In this document: one piece after another, positions 33,073 to 44,086 of the stretch
How the letters are laid out: the number at the start of each line of letters is the position of its first letter
Position numbering within the stretch: the first letter of the stretch is position 1
Assembly (NCBI RefSeq): GCF_958298935.1
Contig: NC_084934.1
Coordinates: 6,760,501-6,824,500 of the forward strand
Source of the DNA: Phragmites australis
Lineage: Eukaryota; Streptophyta; Magnoliopsida; Poales; Poaceae
Direction: 5' to 3'
DNA: 64,000 bases
The notes under the pieces: generated by a model
Databases searched by the model: none
What the model saw: only the letters and a program-made list of their open reading frames with translations
What the model was told of the DNA's origin: nothing
Position numbers and translations under genes: made by a program

Positions 33073-36000
33073 ATGGATGATCGTGAGTGGATGTACACTG
33101 GCCGCTCTAGTCAGGGTTTTTTGACCGATGAATGGATCCAGAAGACCGATGCGTTCTTGGAATTAGCATTTGCTAGGCCTAAGGGACCTCGTGGAACTTG
33201 GTGCCCCTGCAGTATTTGTGCAAACACGCGTCAACAAACAAAGGAGGTCATGGGTCAACACCTTTGTAAGAATGGGTTTATGCCACACTATACCCGGTGG
33301 ACCTACCATGGTGAGTCCGAACGTGCCAGAGAGGAGGTGGTGCGTCAACGCACCAATGACTATGATGTCGGGGTCGGAGACATGCTAGATGACTTCCATG
33401 ACGCACATTTTAATGAAGCACGTATGGAGGAAGTGCCGGAGTCAACCGCAAAGGCCTTTTATGATATGTTGTCTACGGCGCAGCAACCCCTTCACGGGCA
33501 TTGCAAGGTTTCTCAACTGGATGCCATCGGACGCCTAATGGCTATCAAGTCCCAGTTTAGCGGCAGCCGAGAATCCTTCGATGCAATGCTGACAGTTGTT
33601 GGTAGCCTTCTCCCGGAAGGTCACATTCTGCCAAAGAGCATGTACGAGTCGAAGAAAGTCCTCCGTGCACTTAAGATGCCATATGAGCAGATACATGCTT
33701 GTCCAAAGGGATGCATCTTATTTAGGAAAGAACACGCGTAAGCAAAGTACTGTGTGAAGTGCAATTCCTCTAGGTATCTTGAGGTAGACTCTGGTGATGG
33801 TCAGAAGAGGCAGCTCGCAATCCCCGTGAAGATCCTTCGGTATCTTCCATTCGTACCGAGAATCCAACGGCTGTATATGACTGTGGAATCTGCTAAACAG
33901 ATGACATGGCACAAAGATGGGCGTCGATACAATCCTGACAAGCTGGTACATCCATCGGATGGTGAAGCATGGAAGACGTTCGATCTGATTCATCGTGAAA
34001 AAGCTCTAGTGGCTCGTAATGTACGAATTGCGCTCGCAACTGATGGGTTCAATCCATATGGTATGACTTGTGCCTCATACAGTTGTTGGCCCATGTTTGT
34101 TATTCCCCTCAATCTCCCCCCCCCCCCGGCGTCATCTTTCAACGACAGAACATATTCCTGTCGCTGATAATTCCGGGGCCTGAATACCCGGGGAAGAATA
34201 TGAGTGTGTACATGGAGCCGCTGATGGATGATTTGGTCCATGCTTGGGAGGATGGGGTCTGGACATACGACCGAGCTACAAAGACAAACTTCAAAATGCA
34301 TGTTTGGTACCAGTACTCCCTGCATGATCTACCGGCGTATGGGATATTCTGTGGCTGGTGTGTGCATGGGAAGTTCCCATGCCCAGTATGCAGGGCGGCT
34401 CTGATGTTCATTTGGTTGACAAAGGGTGGCAAATATTCTTCCTTCGACAAGCATCGACAATTCCTTCCTCTTGACCATCCATTCAGACAAGACGTGAAGA
34501 ACTTTACGAAAGATGTAGTTGCCGAAGGCTTAGCACCACCTAAGATGACCGGTGCCGCGGTTCGTGCTCAGTTAGACGCTCTCGAGTCCAATGCCCAAGG
34601 AGATGGATTTCTGGGATATGGTGAGCAACACGCCTGGACTCACAAGCCATGCTTGTGGAATCTCCCCTACTTCGATGATCTCCTTCTTCCACATAACATT
34701 GATGTAATGCACACTGAAAAGAATGTCGCTGAGGCCATTTTTGGCACAATCATGGACATTCCTGAGAAGACGAAGGATAACGTTAAGGCTAGAGTCGATC
34801 AAACGAGATTATGCAATAGACCACAGCTAGACATGGCTCCTCCCAAAGGCGGGAAATCGTGGACGAAGCCAAAGACCAATTTCGTTCTTACAAGGGCCCA
34901 AAGGAGGGAAGTACTTGAGTGGTTCCAAACCTTGATGTTCCCTGATGGGTATGCAGCGAATCTGAAGAGGGGAGTGAATTTAGCTACTTTGCGAATCAAC
35001 GGGCTCAAGAGTCATGACTATCACATATGGCTTGAGCGGCTACTGCCGGTGATGATTCAAGGCTATGTCCCCGAGGATGTTTGGCTAGTGCTTGCGGAGT
35101 TGAGCAATTTCTTCCGCCAGCTTTGTGCCAAAGAGTTATCTCATACCGTGGTAGCAGACATGGAAAGACTGGCGCCTGTGTTGCTCTGCAAGTTGGAGAA
35201 GATCTTTCCACCCGGCTTCTTTAATCCGATGCAACATATGATTTTGCACCTCCCGTATGAAGCACGAATGGGGGGGCCCGTGCAGGGCCGCTGGTGCTAC
35301 TCAATTGAGAGATTCCAAAAGATTCTTCGAAATAAATGTAAAAATAAATGCAAAATTGAAGCATCCATAGCCGAGGCATACATCCTGGAGGAGGTGTCAA
35401 ACTTCACAACAAAATACTATGCTGACAATATTCCCAGTGTGCATAATCCACCCCCTCGTTACAATGTTGGAAACCCCGAAGATGAATCAAAGCTTAGCAT
35501 CTTTAGAGGGCAACTTGGCAGTGCAAGTGGTGCGACTAACAAGACCTTGCAACATGAAGAGTGGCGCACTATTATGTTGTATGTCTTGACCAACCTATCC
35601 GAAGTGGAGCCGTACATGCAGTAAGTGCTCAATACATTATTTCTCAACTAGTCACAAGTTTGTGTCCAACTCCGCTTCTTCTCATTGCTATAGGGAATTC
35701 AATGAGCAATTCTGGCATGAATCAAGGGAACCTACCCTCGAGGAAGCTTCGGCCCTTCTTAGAGATGGTGTGGGAAATGACATGCCCGATTTCATTTCTT
35801 GGTTCAAACAGAAAGTAATTTCTAACTTGGCTATTACACCAACTTGATTTCATTTCTAACTTGATTTCATTTCTTACATGCGACTAATACACCAAGCTAT
35901 CCCGCTTAAACTTGTAGGGAACAACCGACGAGTCTATGAGTGCCGACTTGAGACAAGTTGCGGATGGTTGTGCCTATAGGGTCAGGTCATTTAAGGCTTA

Positions 36001-36715
36001 CGATGTGAATGGATATCGCTTCCACACAGCAAGCCACGAGCAGAGTCGGCCCAATTGTAGAACAACAAATACCGGAGTTTTTACTGCAGGCTTAGATGGG
36101 GCTGAGTACTACCGAAGAATTGAAGAAATATACGAACTAAATTTTGATGGGAGCAAACCTCTGAATCCCGTCATATTCAAATGCCATTGGTTCGATCCAG
36201 AAGTAGTGAGACGGACCCCTAATCTTGGGCTAGTCGAAATTCGACAATCAACCGTCTTACCAGAAGACGATGTCTATATCGTGGCTCAACAGGCCACGCA
36301 AGTTTATTATCTCTCGTACCCGTGCAAAACCGTTGAGCGTCTTAAGGGTTGGGATGTTGTGTACAAGGTACCGCCACCCGGTAAACTACCAGTCCCAAAC
36401 AATGAAGATTACAACATAGACCCCAACACATATGATGGAGAATTCTTTCAAGAAGATGGGCTCGCAGGGAATTTTGAGATCGACTTGACGGAAGCTCAGG
36501 GCATGGAAGTAGACAATGAAACTGGTGCTGACGAGGACGAAGAAGATGAGGTTGAGAATACAAGGGACTTGGAATTACTTGAGCGGTTACATTTAGACAA
36601 TGACAGTGATGACGCCATTCCTCCTCCCGAGCATCAGGATGATTATTTCGACACGCGTGATAGTGATGATGAGACTTATGATCCAGCTGATCCCGATGAT
36701 GATGATTATTTCTAA
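33073..36715 (+). pseudogene. tnp2: TNP2-type CACTA transposase, three exons, one stop and one frameshift
   Basis: It starts at ATG 33073 with the transposase-associated domain (residues 1-80, DREWMYTGRSS, WCPCSICAN, H and C residues of a zinc site). The TNP2 core follows (DGFNPYGM, WYQYSLHDLPAYG, LLPHNIDVMHTEKNVAEA), then DUF4218 (LKSHDYHIWLERLLP, PFGRF-region variant GRWCYSIERFQ). After introns 35621-35693 and 35815-35917 comes DUF4216 (GYRFHTASHEQ) with a long acidic tail ending DDDDYF. All splice sites are GT-AG and join in frame. Two lesions: a TAA at 33739-33741 before AKYCVKC, and a C12 run at 34116-34127 that shifts the frame. Enzyme role: cutting element ends. Start choice: it is the first Met of the associated domain. 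Confidence 0.9.
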
Positions 36716-36842
36716 TAACTGTATCTTTATTTGTAATAAATGTATGACTTATTCTTTCTCATAGCATGTTTTTTTTAGTATGCTTCATTTATTTACATCA
36801 AGTTGTAACATCCGTACTAATTGGTTTACTTGTTCTCATAGC

Positions 36843-38940
36843 ATGGTGGGCGGTATGAGGAAGTTAACGTCGCTATACAAAAAGGCGACGGGGAAAGCCA
36901 CGGATGCAGGTGACAGGTCCGGAAAGAGACCCCGGGGAAGACCTCCAGGAAGGCCTAGAGGCGGAGGCAGGGGTGGAGGAGGTGCTTCTATACCTGCTGT
37001 TGAGGAGGAGACTGAGTCGCCTCTAGGTGCGGCTGAGTCTGAGTCTGACTCGCCTATACCTACGGCTGCGACTCAGTCTGGGGATGAGGAGGAGCAGGTT
37101 GACCAGGGGGGTAGCTCTAGCTCTACTTCTTCTCGTGTGTGGCTGCGTGGTCCTTCGAGCCTCCCGAGGCGACCGGTGCCAATGGCTAGACGCCCACTCA
37201 TTCGACCAGATGGAGAGAAGTAAATGGCTCTCTCTACTCTCATTATTTTTTTGCCTTTGTATCTTCAATATTTCAACACATACTAATAAATTGCCTTTAC
37301 ACTTGTGCAGGAACTGGCTGAGGGTTGGAGAGGGTGACCACTCACGCCATGTAAACGGCATCCTTGGACTTTTGATCAAGGAGAAGTTCCCTGGCATGGT
37401 TACTTTGGGCGGAGTAATCGAGCCGGCATACACATGGGCTCACTATGTAGCCACGCCGGACGCCCGTGACCGGGAGGGAAGGGTGTTTCCCAATAGAGCC
37501 GAGCGGGTGAAGGCCGAGCTGTGAGTAAGTTTCGTTCGCACTACATTAGTCAATACTAATCGCATGGAAATTATTTAACTAATGACTGGATCCGTCGCGT
37601 CTATATGCAGGATTTTTTTAGATGCGAGCCGGGCTTGGAGGCTAGGGCAACTGCTGTCATCGATAAAGCTGCTAAGAAACTTGTTAAGGATATGCACTAT
37701 GAGGCGCGCGTCCAGGCCGTGATCAAATTTCACGCGGAACACCTTGGAGCGAAGGTGACAAAAAAAGACGCTAGGACCATATCTCTGACCCGGGAGCAGT
37801 ACCTGAAGGTAAAGTACAATAAAGCTTATTGTTCCTTAGATTACTAACACTTAATTTCTTCTTCTTATATATCATGCACTTGATTATTTAGGTGCCTCCG
37901 GGGTGGTGCGCCGGAGACCTTCCGTGCTGGTTTGTGATCGTGGACAAGTGGTGCGCTCCCGAGTGGGAGGAGAGTCACAATGCTTGCCGGGAAAGGCGAT
38001 TGTTGATGCCTGGCGCGCCACACCATCAAGGCAACCTCAGCCTGACTGGTTTCGCGGCTAGATGGGTATGCAATAGCATCTGTTGTTCCCAAGCTCAGTT
38101 CTCCTTAATTTCTGTGCGGGCGTCCCCTTTATGAATGTTATTGCTTTTCTGTTGCAGTCGGCAAAAAATGATGGTCAGCCTCTCTCCCAGTTCAAGGCTT
38201 ATGCTTTGGCCCATAAGTCAAAGGCGATGCACGGGGTTGCTTATGACCCGAATGACCCGGCCTCAGCGTACACCAACGAGAACGTCAAGGCTCGCCTGGA
38301 TGGATACACATCGATGGCAAAGGAGGTCCACGGCCCAGACTTTGATCCGAGCGAGCAGGATCTTGATGGGGAAGTGGTTATGAGGGCGGGAGGAGGCAAG
38401 AAACATGGCCGGTTCTGGATTGGCGACGGCACACTCGATACGGCCACCACTCCCTCTCTCTCTCAGCTTAGAGCTCAGAGCACGAGCTCAGGTCCGGGTA
38501 TACGCCCTCGCCCAGAGCCTACACGGATTGCGATGAACGAAATGCAGGTTAGTTCTATTTCATTCATCCTCCACTATCTTTACATGCTTTGCATTGGAAC
38601 GATGATGAGATTGCGATGACATACTGTAGGCCCAGCTGGATGAAGAAAGGAGGCTCCGGCACGAATTAGAGAGATCGTTCGAGGAGAGGATGGCGGCAGA
38701 ACGATCCCAGTGGTATGCGATGATGACGCCCCTTTATGCTGCAATGGGTCAAACTCCGCCACTGATGCCAACCCCTTCTCGTCCACTTGCTCCACAGGCT
38801 CCAAACACTGGCGGCAGAACGATCCCAGTGGTATGCGATGATGACGCCCCTTTATGCTGCAATGGGTCAAACTCCGCCACCGATGCCAACCCCTTCTCGT
38901 CCACTTGCTCCACAGGCTCCAAACACTCCTGTGAATTAGT
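36843..38940 (+). pseudogene. Second CACTA gene, Ptta/En/Spm (Transposase_24-like) protein
   Basis: Six exons with GT-AG junctions: 36843-37219, 37311-37524, 37611-37808, 37892-38065, 38158-38547 and 38630 onward. The N-terminal part is basic and Gly/Arg-rich (GRPPGRPRGGGRGG, AT-hook-like). Then come an acidic Ser-rich region and the conserved core (SRHVNGILGLLI, DMHYEARVQAVIKFHAEH, SLTREQYLK, PPGWCAGDLPCWFVIVDKWCAPEWEE, SHKSKAMHG). The C-terminal exon is a coiled coil (EERRLRHELERSFEERMAAE). Exon 2 ends CTG TGA|GTAAGT where relatives have TGG, giving a nonsense codon at the splice site. A 118-base duplication in the last exon shifts the frame. In En/Spm the companion protein binds subterminal motifs; that role is inferred here. 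Confidence 0.8.
38691..38926 (+). repeat. Exact 118-bp tandem duplication in last exon
   Basis: 38691-38808 is repeated at 38809-38926 with one visible difference (CCACTGATG against CCACCGATG). 118 is not a multiple of three, so the second copy is read in another frame. Without the duplication the protein would end APNTPVN-stop. Confidence 0.92.
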
Positions 38941-39298
38941 TTATAACCTTGTAATCACCATTATTACCATTCTTACAACCATAGAGTGTTGTGCTAACTA
39001 TCTACTTTGTGCAGTATCCATCAAAGGGATCGAATACGCCTGGAGCTGGAGGTTCGCACTTTGGTACTCCACCTCACTTTGGTTTGTTCTCCTCACTTTG
39101 AAAACTTACTTTTGTAACCCTATATCCATACTTACCATTTCTGTTTACTTTCAAATGCATACTTCTTAATTAGCGTTTTTGCTCCTTAATTGATGCAGGT
39201 TAAGGTGGTAATCAAGTGTTGAGTCCGTTACGGCCTGCTACATTTTCTTTTTGTTTGGACTATGTTTTGCTATCTTGTCACGACAATTTGTCATGTTT

Positions 39299-39475
39299 GT
39301 GTCACTTGCGACGGTTTATGTGATGTTTGTGTAATATGCGATGTTTATGCGACGCTTTATGTGATGTTTGTGTAATATGTGATGTTTATGCGACGCTTTA
39401 TGTGATGTTTGCGTAATATGCGATGTTTATGCGGCGCTTTATGTGATGTTTGCGTAATATGCGATGTTTATGTGA
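39299..39475. repeat. 41-bp minisatellite, about four copies
   Basis: Unit GATGTTTATGCGACGCTTTA plus TGTGATGTTTGTGTAATATGY starts at 39340, 39381, 39422 and 39463, an exact 41-base spacing, with a partial unit before. It lies between the second gene and the 3' subterminal array of the CACTA element. Confidence 0.9.
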
Positions 39476-39568
39476 AGGTGGTAATCTGTGAAATATATGT
39501 ATATTGTTTTGAATTGCAGTGACAGTTTTGAATCTGGTATGGATCAATTGTCGACCTGCTAAATAACA

Positions 39569-40095
39569 GTTTGCCGAGTGTTACACTCGGCAAACAAGGC
39601 TATGCCGAGTGTTACACTAGGCAAAACGGACACGTGTCACAAGGCTGTTCAATCTGGTATTTTGGATGCCACTTTGCAGAGTGTCCACGGGATACACTCG
39701 GCAATGCGTGGCACGTGTCGCCAAACTGTGCTATTTGGGTGCTATTCTGTGCTCACTTTGCCGAGTGTATCCCTGAGACACTCGGCAAAGTGTCCTCGTG
39801 TTTGCCGAGTGTATCCCTGAGACACTCGGCACAGTGTCCTCGTGTTTGCCGAGTGTATCCCTGAGACACTCGGCAAAGAGGCCGTTAACGCATTGGCACC
39901 GTTAGGTCACTTTTTTTTGCCGAGTGTCGTATTTGGCTCTCGACAAATATGTTTGCCGAGTGCACGATATAAAACACTCGGCAAACAGTAGTTTGCCGGC
40001 ACTGTGTATGCCGACAGTGATATGCCGAGTGTTACACTCGGTAAACATGTTGCCGAGTGTTTTAAGGCCTTCGCCGTGTGCCCTAGGCACACGGC
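39569..40095. repeat. CACTA 3' subterminal motif array
   Basis: Around twenty copies of GCCGAGTG/CACTCGGC, many as inverted pairs (GCCGAGTGTATCCCTGAGACACTCGGC, shortened here, occurs three times from 39760). These pairs can form small hairpins. The array mirrors the one at the left end. Confidence 0.85.
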
Positions 40096-40235
40096 AAAGT
40101 CTCGAAATCCGGTAGTGATGGCTCTTATTACATCACGGTCTAAATAACTAAATTAGCTAGCCTGACCTCTCAAGAGTCAAGACATACTAATAAGACGTGC
40201 ATAAATAGCAAAATATCTTGTTATTAACCAATCTA

Positions 40236-43171
40236 TCAGTAATCGTCGCTGTATTCTTCGCCGTCGTCGTCACAGTCATCGTCATCGTTGTAATCATCAT
40301 CACTTAAACTATAATCATTCAGACCTGTTCTACCACTGTCTTCCGCGCCAAACGCCGTTCCTTCATCAACGGCCATGGCCTCGGTGCCACTTGTCTTTGC
40401 CTCCGACTCCGCATCAGCCTCTGCCTCCGCCGCCTTACCATTATCCCTAAAACTATCATCACTCAGACTAAGTTCTCCAAAGTTACCACTGGCTCCAGGG
40501 CCTGGCACCGTTCCTCCATTAGCCATGCATTTTGGCTTCGCCGCCGCCGTCGCCGCCACCATATCATCGCATCTGTCCTTGTCCTTGGCCACTTTCTTGA
40601 GCCTACGAATAGCCCTTGCGTCAATCACCCTTCGTCCATTGGCCGTGTCTCCCCTGCCACTTGGCTTTGCATCAGAATCTGCAGCCGCAGCGGCTTCCGC
40701 TTTTTCCTTGTCTTTCTCCTTTTGCGTGGCCTTCCTCTTGAGCTCGTCGATCAGGCGTCCAAGGCAAGCGTCCGCGTTGCGATCGGTGCGCTTGGACGTC
40801 ATCAAGCACTCGGCGACGTCAGCCGGCGTGATCTCCACCGCCTGCAGCAGCTCCTTGACGGTGTCGAACAGCGGGTGCGCGTCCACGCCGAGGTAGTTCT
40901 TGGCCAGCGCCGCGAACGCCTCGAAGCCGCAGTACGACATCTCGACGTGCATGTCCATCCGCCCGCGCCGGATCAGCGCCGGGTCGAGCTTGTCCACGAA
41001 GTTGGTCGTGAACACGATGATCCGCTCGCCGCTGTGCGCCGACCAGAGGCCGTCGATGAAGTTGAGCAGGCCGGACAGTGTCACTTCGCTGCTCCTCCCA
41101 CGCTTCTTGCTGTTGAACCCGGCGGTGGTGGCGGCGTCGACATGCGCTGGTAGGCTGGCACTGGCAGCGGCGCTTCGCTGGCCAGTTAGGTCGAGGGAGC
41201 AGTCGATGTCCTCGATGACGATGATGGACTTGCCTGTCGTCTCGATGAAGAGCTTGCGGAGGTCGTTGTTGCTTTGCACCATGGTGAGCTCGATGTCGTA
41301 GATGTCATAGTTGAGGTAGTTGGCCATGGCGGCGATCATGGTGGACTTGCCAGTGCCCGGAGGGCCGTGGAGGAGGTAGCCGCGCTTCCACGCCTTGCCG
41401 ATGCGCGCGTAGTACTCCTTGTTATTGCGGAAGTCCGTCGAGGTCGTCCATGATCTTGCGCTTCTTGGCCGGGTGCATGGCGAGGGTGTCAAAGGTGGTC
41501 GGGTGGTCAAAGTCAATGTAGGTCCAGACCTTATTCCTGGTAGAACTGCGTGACATGGGAAGGAAAGATCATTAATTAGTGATACTAATACATTTTTTGC
41601 AAAATATTGACACTAATACATAAGTGAAATAGGTACTAGAAAAGAGAAAGAGCTAACATAAAAATTGTACTAGAATTACTAAACCAATAAAGATTCGTAT
41701 ATGAATCCCAAACAATCGAAAATGCACTGCCACAATGACTTTAAGTTGAGGTGGCTTATCCGCAGCACCATCTATATGTTTCACTGATATTTGTGCAGTG
41801 CGCACATAGCAAAACACACGTGCAGTGCATAACGAGTGATGGGATAAGCCACCTCACGCACATGCTTTTCAGAGAAAACTTTGTTCTACAAATTATACCG
41901 ACCTACTGGGACGGATATATTCTCTGTTCAGTCCATAAGTACCATTTATTTTGTAGACGTGCTGGTTTAGCTGATACTCGAGAAATTAAAGGTTGTTGCT
42001 ACTTAACATGAGTCTGTTTTTGTTTTAACAGCCGTGAGAGTTTTTCTTCAACCTCTGGATCCCGCCCTAGCCTTTCTTCAACCTCCCACCCCACACCACC
42101 CCCACCTCGCCACGCTCCCTGCCCCGCCCGCCTCTGGCCATCTGCGGCGGCGAGGATACCACTGAATCTGCTCCCGCAGTCCCCGCCACGCTAAGACATG
42201 CACCCCCGCCCCACCCTAGCCTACCAGCCGTCATCTGCTGCCCGCGGCCAGTGACGCCCCTGTCGCCTCACAGTGGCCCTGCCCCGACACTCACCTCCTC
42301 CATCGGGCCAGCCTACCTCCTCCGGGGCTTCTTCTAAGCTCGGAATCTATGAAAAACTCCTAAACCCGAAAACTCCTTCCCTGACTCGTCGCCTTAGCAC
42401 CTGTCGATTTTAGGTGACTAAAATTTAGGATGCGTGAAAATTAAAACCTTAATTAACAACAGCTCACAGACAACGCACCTAACGCGCGCGTAGATTCGTT
42501 AAGACTCTAAAGCAGGTCTCGATCTAGCTAGGAGTCGAAATCAGATAAAATTCAATCGTACAGAAACAACTGAGAATCAAGTTGCAGATCGAACTTGTAG
42601 TAATTACGTACACGTAGTCGATGCCTCTCTTGTTGGTGTACAGCCTCCGGCGTCGGTTCCCGAACATGGCGTCGCGGCCGCTCCGGCGGACGTAAGGTAG
42701 GTACTCCTTGACGACGAGGCGCCGGTGGCGCTGGTGGAACGTCAGGCGGAGGCAGTGGTCACGGTCTTTGTTGCCGGGCGGCACCGACGACCACAGCATG
42801 GTGATTCCGCGGAACTCGTCGGCCACCTCCTGCCCCTCGCGCAGGCTGAGCACGAACCCGTTGCCCTCGACGGCGCCGTCGGCGTGTAGCTCACGCGCGT
42901 CCCGCGCGCACGCCGCGCTCAGGTACGCCTTCACCTCCTCGTATGCGTCGCTGGACTTGATCCGGTCCATGGAGTAGTCGGGCTTGCTGGTGATGTCGAT
43001 GGTGACGAACGGGTCCAGGAACGGGAGCAGCCGTCGCATGTGCCGCCGGAGGTGCAGGTTGAAGTACATCTTAGGAAGCCCGCGCGGCGCGCACGTGGCG
43101 ACCAGAGGCGCCAGGAGGAGCCACGCCGACGAGCCGACGTTGTCTAGCACCCAACGTTTCATCATCATCAT
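40236..43171 (-). CDS. AAA-ATPase (AATP1/BCS1-like), two exons, one-base frameshift
   Basis: Exon 1 is 43171-42612, with four ATG codons in a row at the start; the first is taken. It carries an N-terminal hydrophobic anchor (SSAWLLLAPLVATCA) and the AAA-associated domain (YSMDRIKSSDAYEEVKAYL, FVLSLREGQEVADEF). A 1066-base phase-2 intron (42611-41546, donor GTACGT, acceptor ACGCAG) follows. Exon 2 is 41545-40236: HPTTFDTLAMHPAKK, Walker A GPPGTGKST, Walker B IIVIEDIDCSLDLTG, sensor TTNFVDKLDPALIRRGRMD, then a charged tail ending in an acidic DDD run. An extra base at 41435/41436 (CC where C fits) breaks the frame between HPAKKRKIMDDLD and FRNNKEYYARIG. Without it about 620 residues would be read. 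Relatives are membrane ATPases, some stress-responsive. Either a new pseudogene or a sequence error. Confidence 0.88.
41747..41960. repeat. Inverted-repeat fragment in the AAA-ATPase intron
   Basis: TGAGGTGGCTTATCC at 41747-41761 is the perfect complement of GGATAAGCCACCTCA at 41842-41856 (loop 80 bases). The right arm and the following 100 bases (GAGAAAACTTTGTTCT, TATACCGACCTACT) recur at 44087-44193. Probably a repeat-derived insertion that lengthened the intron. Confidence 0.7.
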
Positions 43172-43378
43172 CTTTGCTCTAGCCGACGTTGCCCCTCTCG
43201 TCGCACGCCGATATGTCTGTCTGAAAGAGATTTCTTTTACGTACGTCGATATGATATCTCCAGTTATATGTACGAGAAGCGGCAATGGAGTCAGAGAAGG
43301 ATACCTTTCGCTTGTTTTCTCTCTCTTTTCTTTCTGAATTCGTTTCGGTTGTAATTTGTCCCCTCTGGAGACTGACAT

Positions 43379-44086
43379 GGATCCGTTTCAGCCAGGTCAT
43401 TCTGGTTCGGTTGAAATTTTGCCGCCTAATGGGCGACGACAGCCGAGCAATCCAGCATGCCCGGATCCAAGGATAGTCAGCATTCTCTAACTGACTATCC
43501 TAATAAAGAAAACATTAGGAGACAAAAGAAATCACAAGATTGTTTATAATATATAAATCATATAAAACTTAGACATGAAATTATATAAATTAAAATATTC
43601 TTAAATTAGAAAAATATAGTAAAAGCAAGGGGCTTTGGCCCTTAAATTAAAAAAGAAAACGAAGAGAAAAGGAGAACATAAAATATACATGTTTCGACAA
43701 TGCTATAATAATCATGTATATCCCTGTATATAAAAACAACAGGTGGTGTTTAGTGTACCAAAAAAATCCTAAAATCAAGAAAATCTGAGGAAAAAAAAAA
43801 GATAAATCCCGAAAAATTCTCACGTGAAAGCAAAACATCTAGTCATTCAAAGGTGAACCCAGACTCTTGACTAGAGAAGATTAAAACGCAAAAGGAAATA
43901 AATCTGATCTTATATATGCCAATTTCCCATCCCAGTTAACAATCCCACCGACAGGAGCCGATCCATGTTTGCACCGAGGACTGACCAGGGGACAAAGGTT
44001 CCACCTAGACACATGGGTTTGAGTCCCAATCCCAACACGTACTAAAACCTTGGAGGGGACGTCTGTGCAATTCAGACCAAGTGAAG
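43379..44086. other. Upstream flank of the AAA-ATPase, no gene seen
   Basis: AT-rich sequence 5' of the minus-strand AAA-ATPase, with an A-run near 43790. The gene's promoter should lie between about 43172 and 43500, but I see no confident TATA box. No coding sequence is recognised. Confidence 0.4.

Larger units (their letters stand above)
29057..40117 (+). mobile_element. CACTA (En/Spm) transposon, 11,061 bp, ATG target duplication
   Basis: The left end CACTATCGGAAACG and the right end (rc CACTACCGGATTTCG) are CACTA-type terminal repeats. Both are bordered by ATG (29054-29056 and 40118-40120), the 3-bp duplication expected. Arrays of GCCGAGTG/CACTCGGC lie inside both ends. It contains a TNP2-type transposase gene (33073-36715) and a second gene of Ptta/En/Spm type (36843-38940). 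Small lesions in both genes make present autonomy doubtful. It lies 119 bases from the 3' end of an AAA-ATPase gene. Confidence 0.95.

Noticed and set aside
38083..38619. Single-exon reading of the 178-residue ORF
   Set aside because: Its first 25 residues come from intron sequence; the conserved part begins at the acceptor at 38158.
29084..40095. CRISPR-like array of GCCGAGTG repeats
   Set aside because: Motifs are short, in both orientations, irregularly spaced and confined to the inside of CACTA ends; this is a plant nuclear sequence.
40375..41301. Plus-strand ORFs of 133-173 residues
   Set aside because: Antisense shadows of ATPase exon 2; their content is Ser/Ala/Leu-rich and without a recognisable domain.
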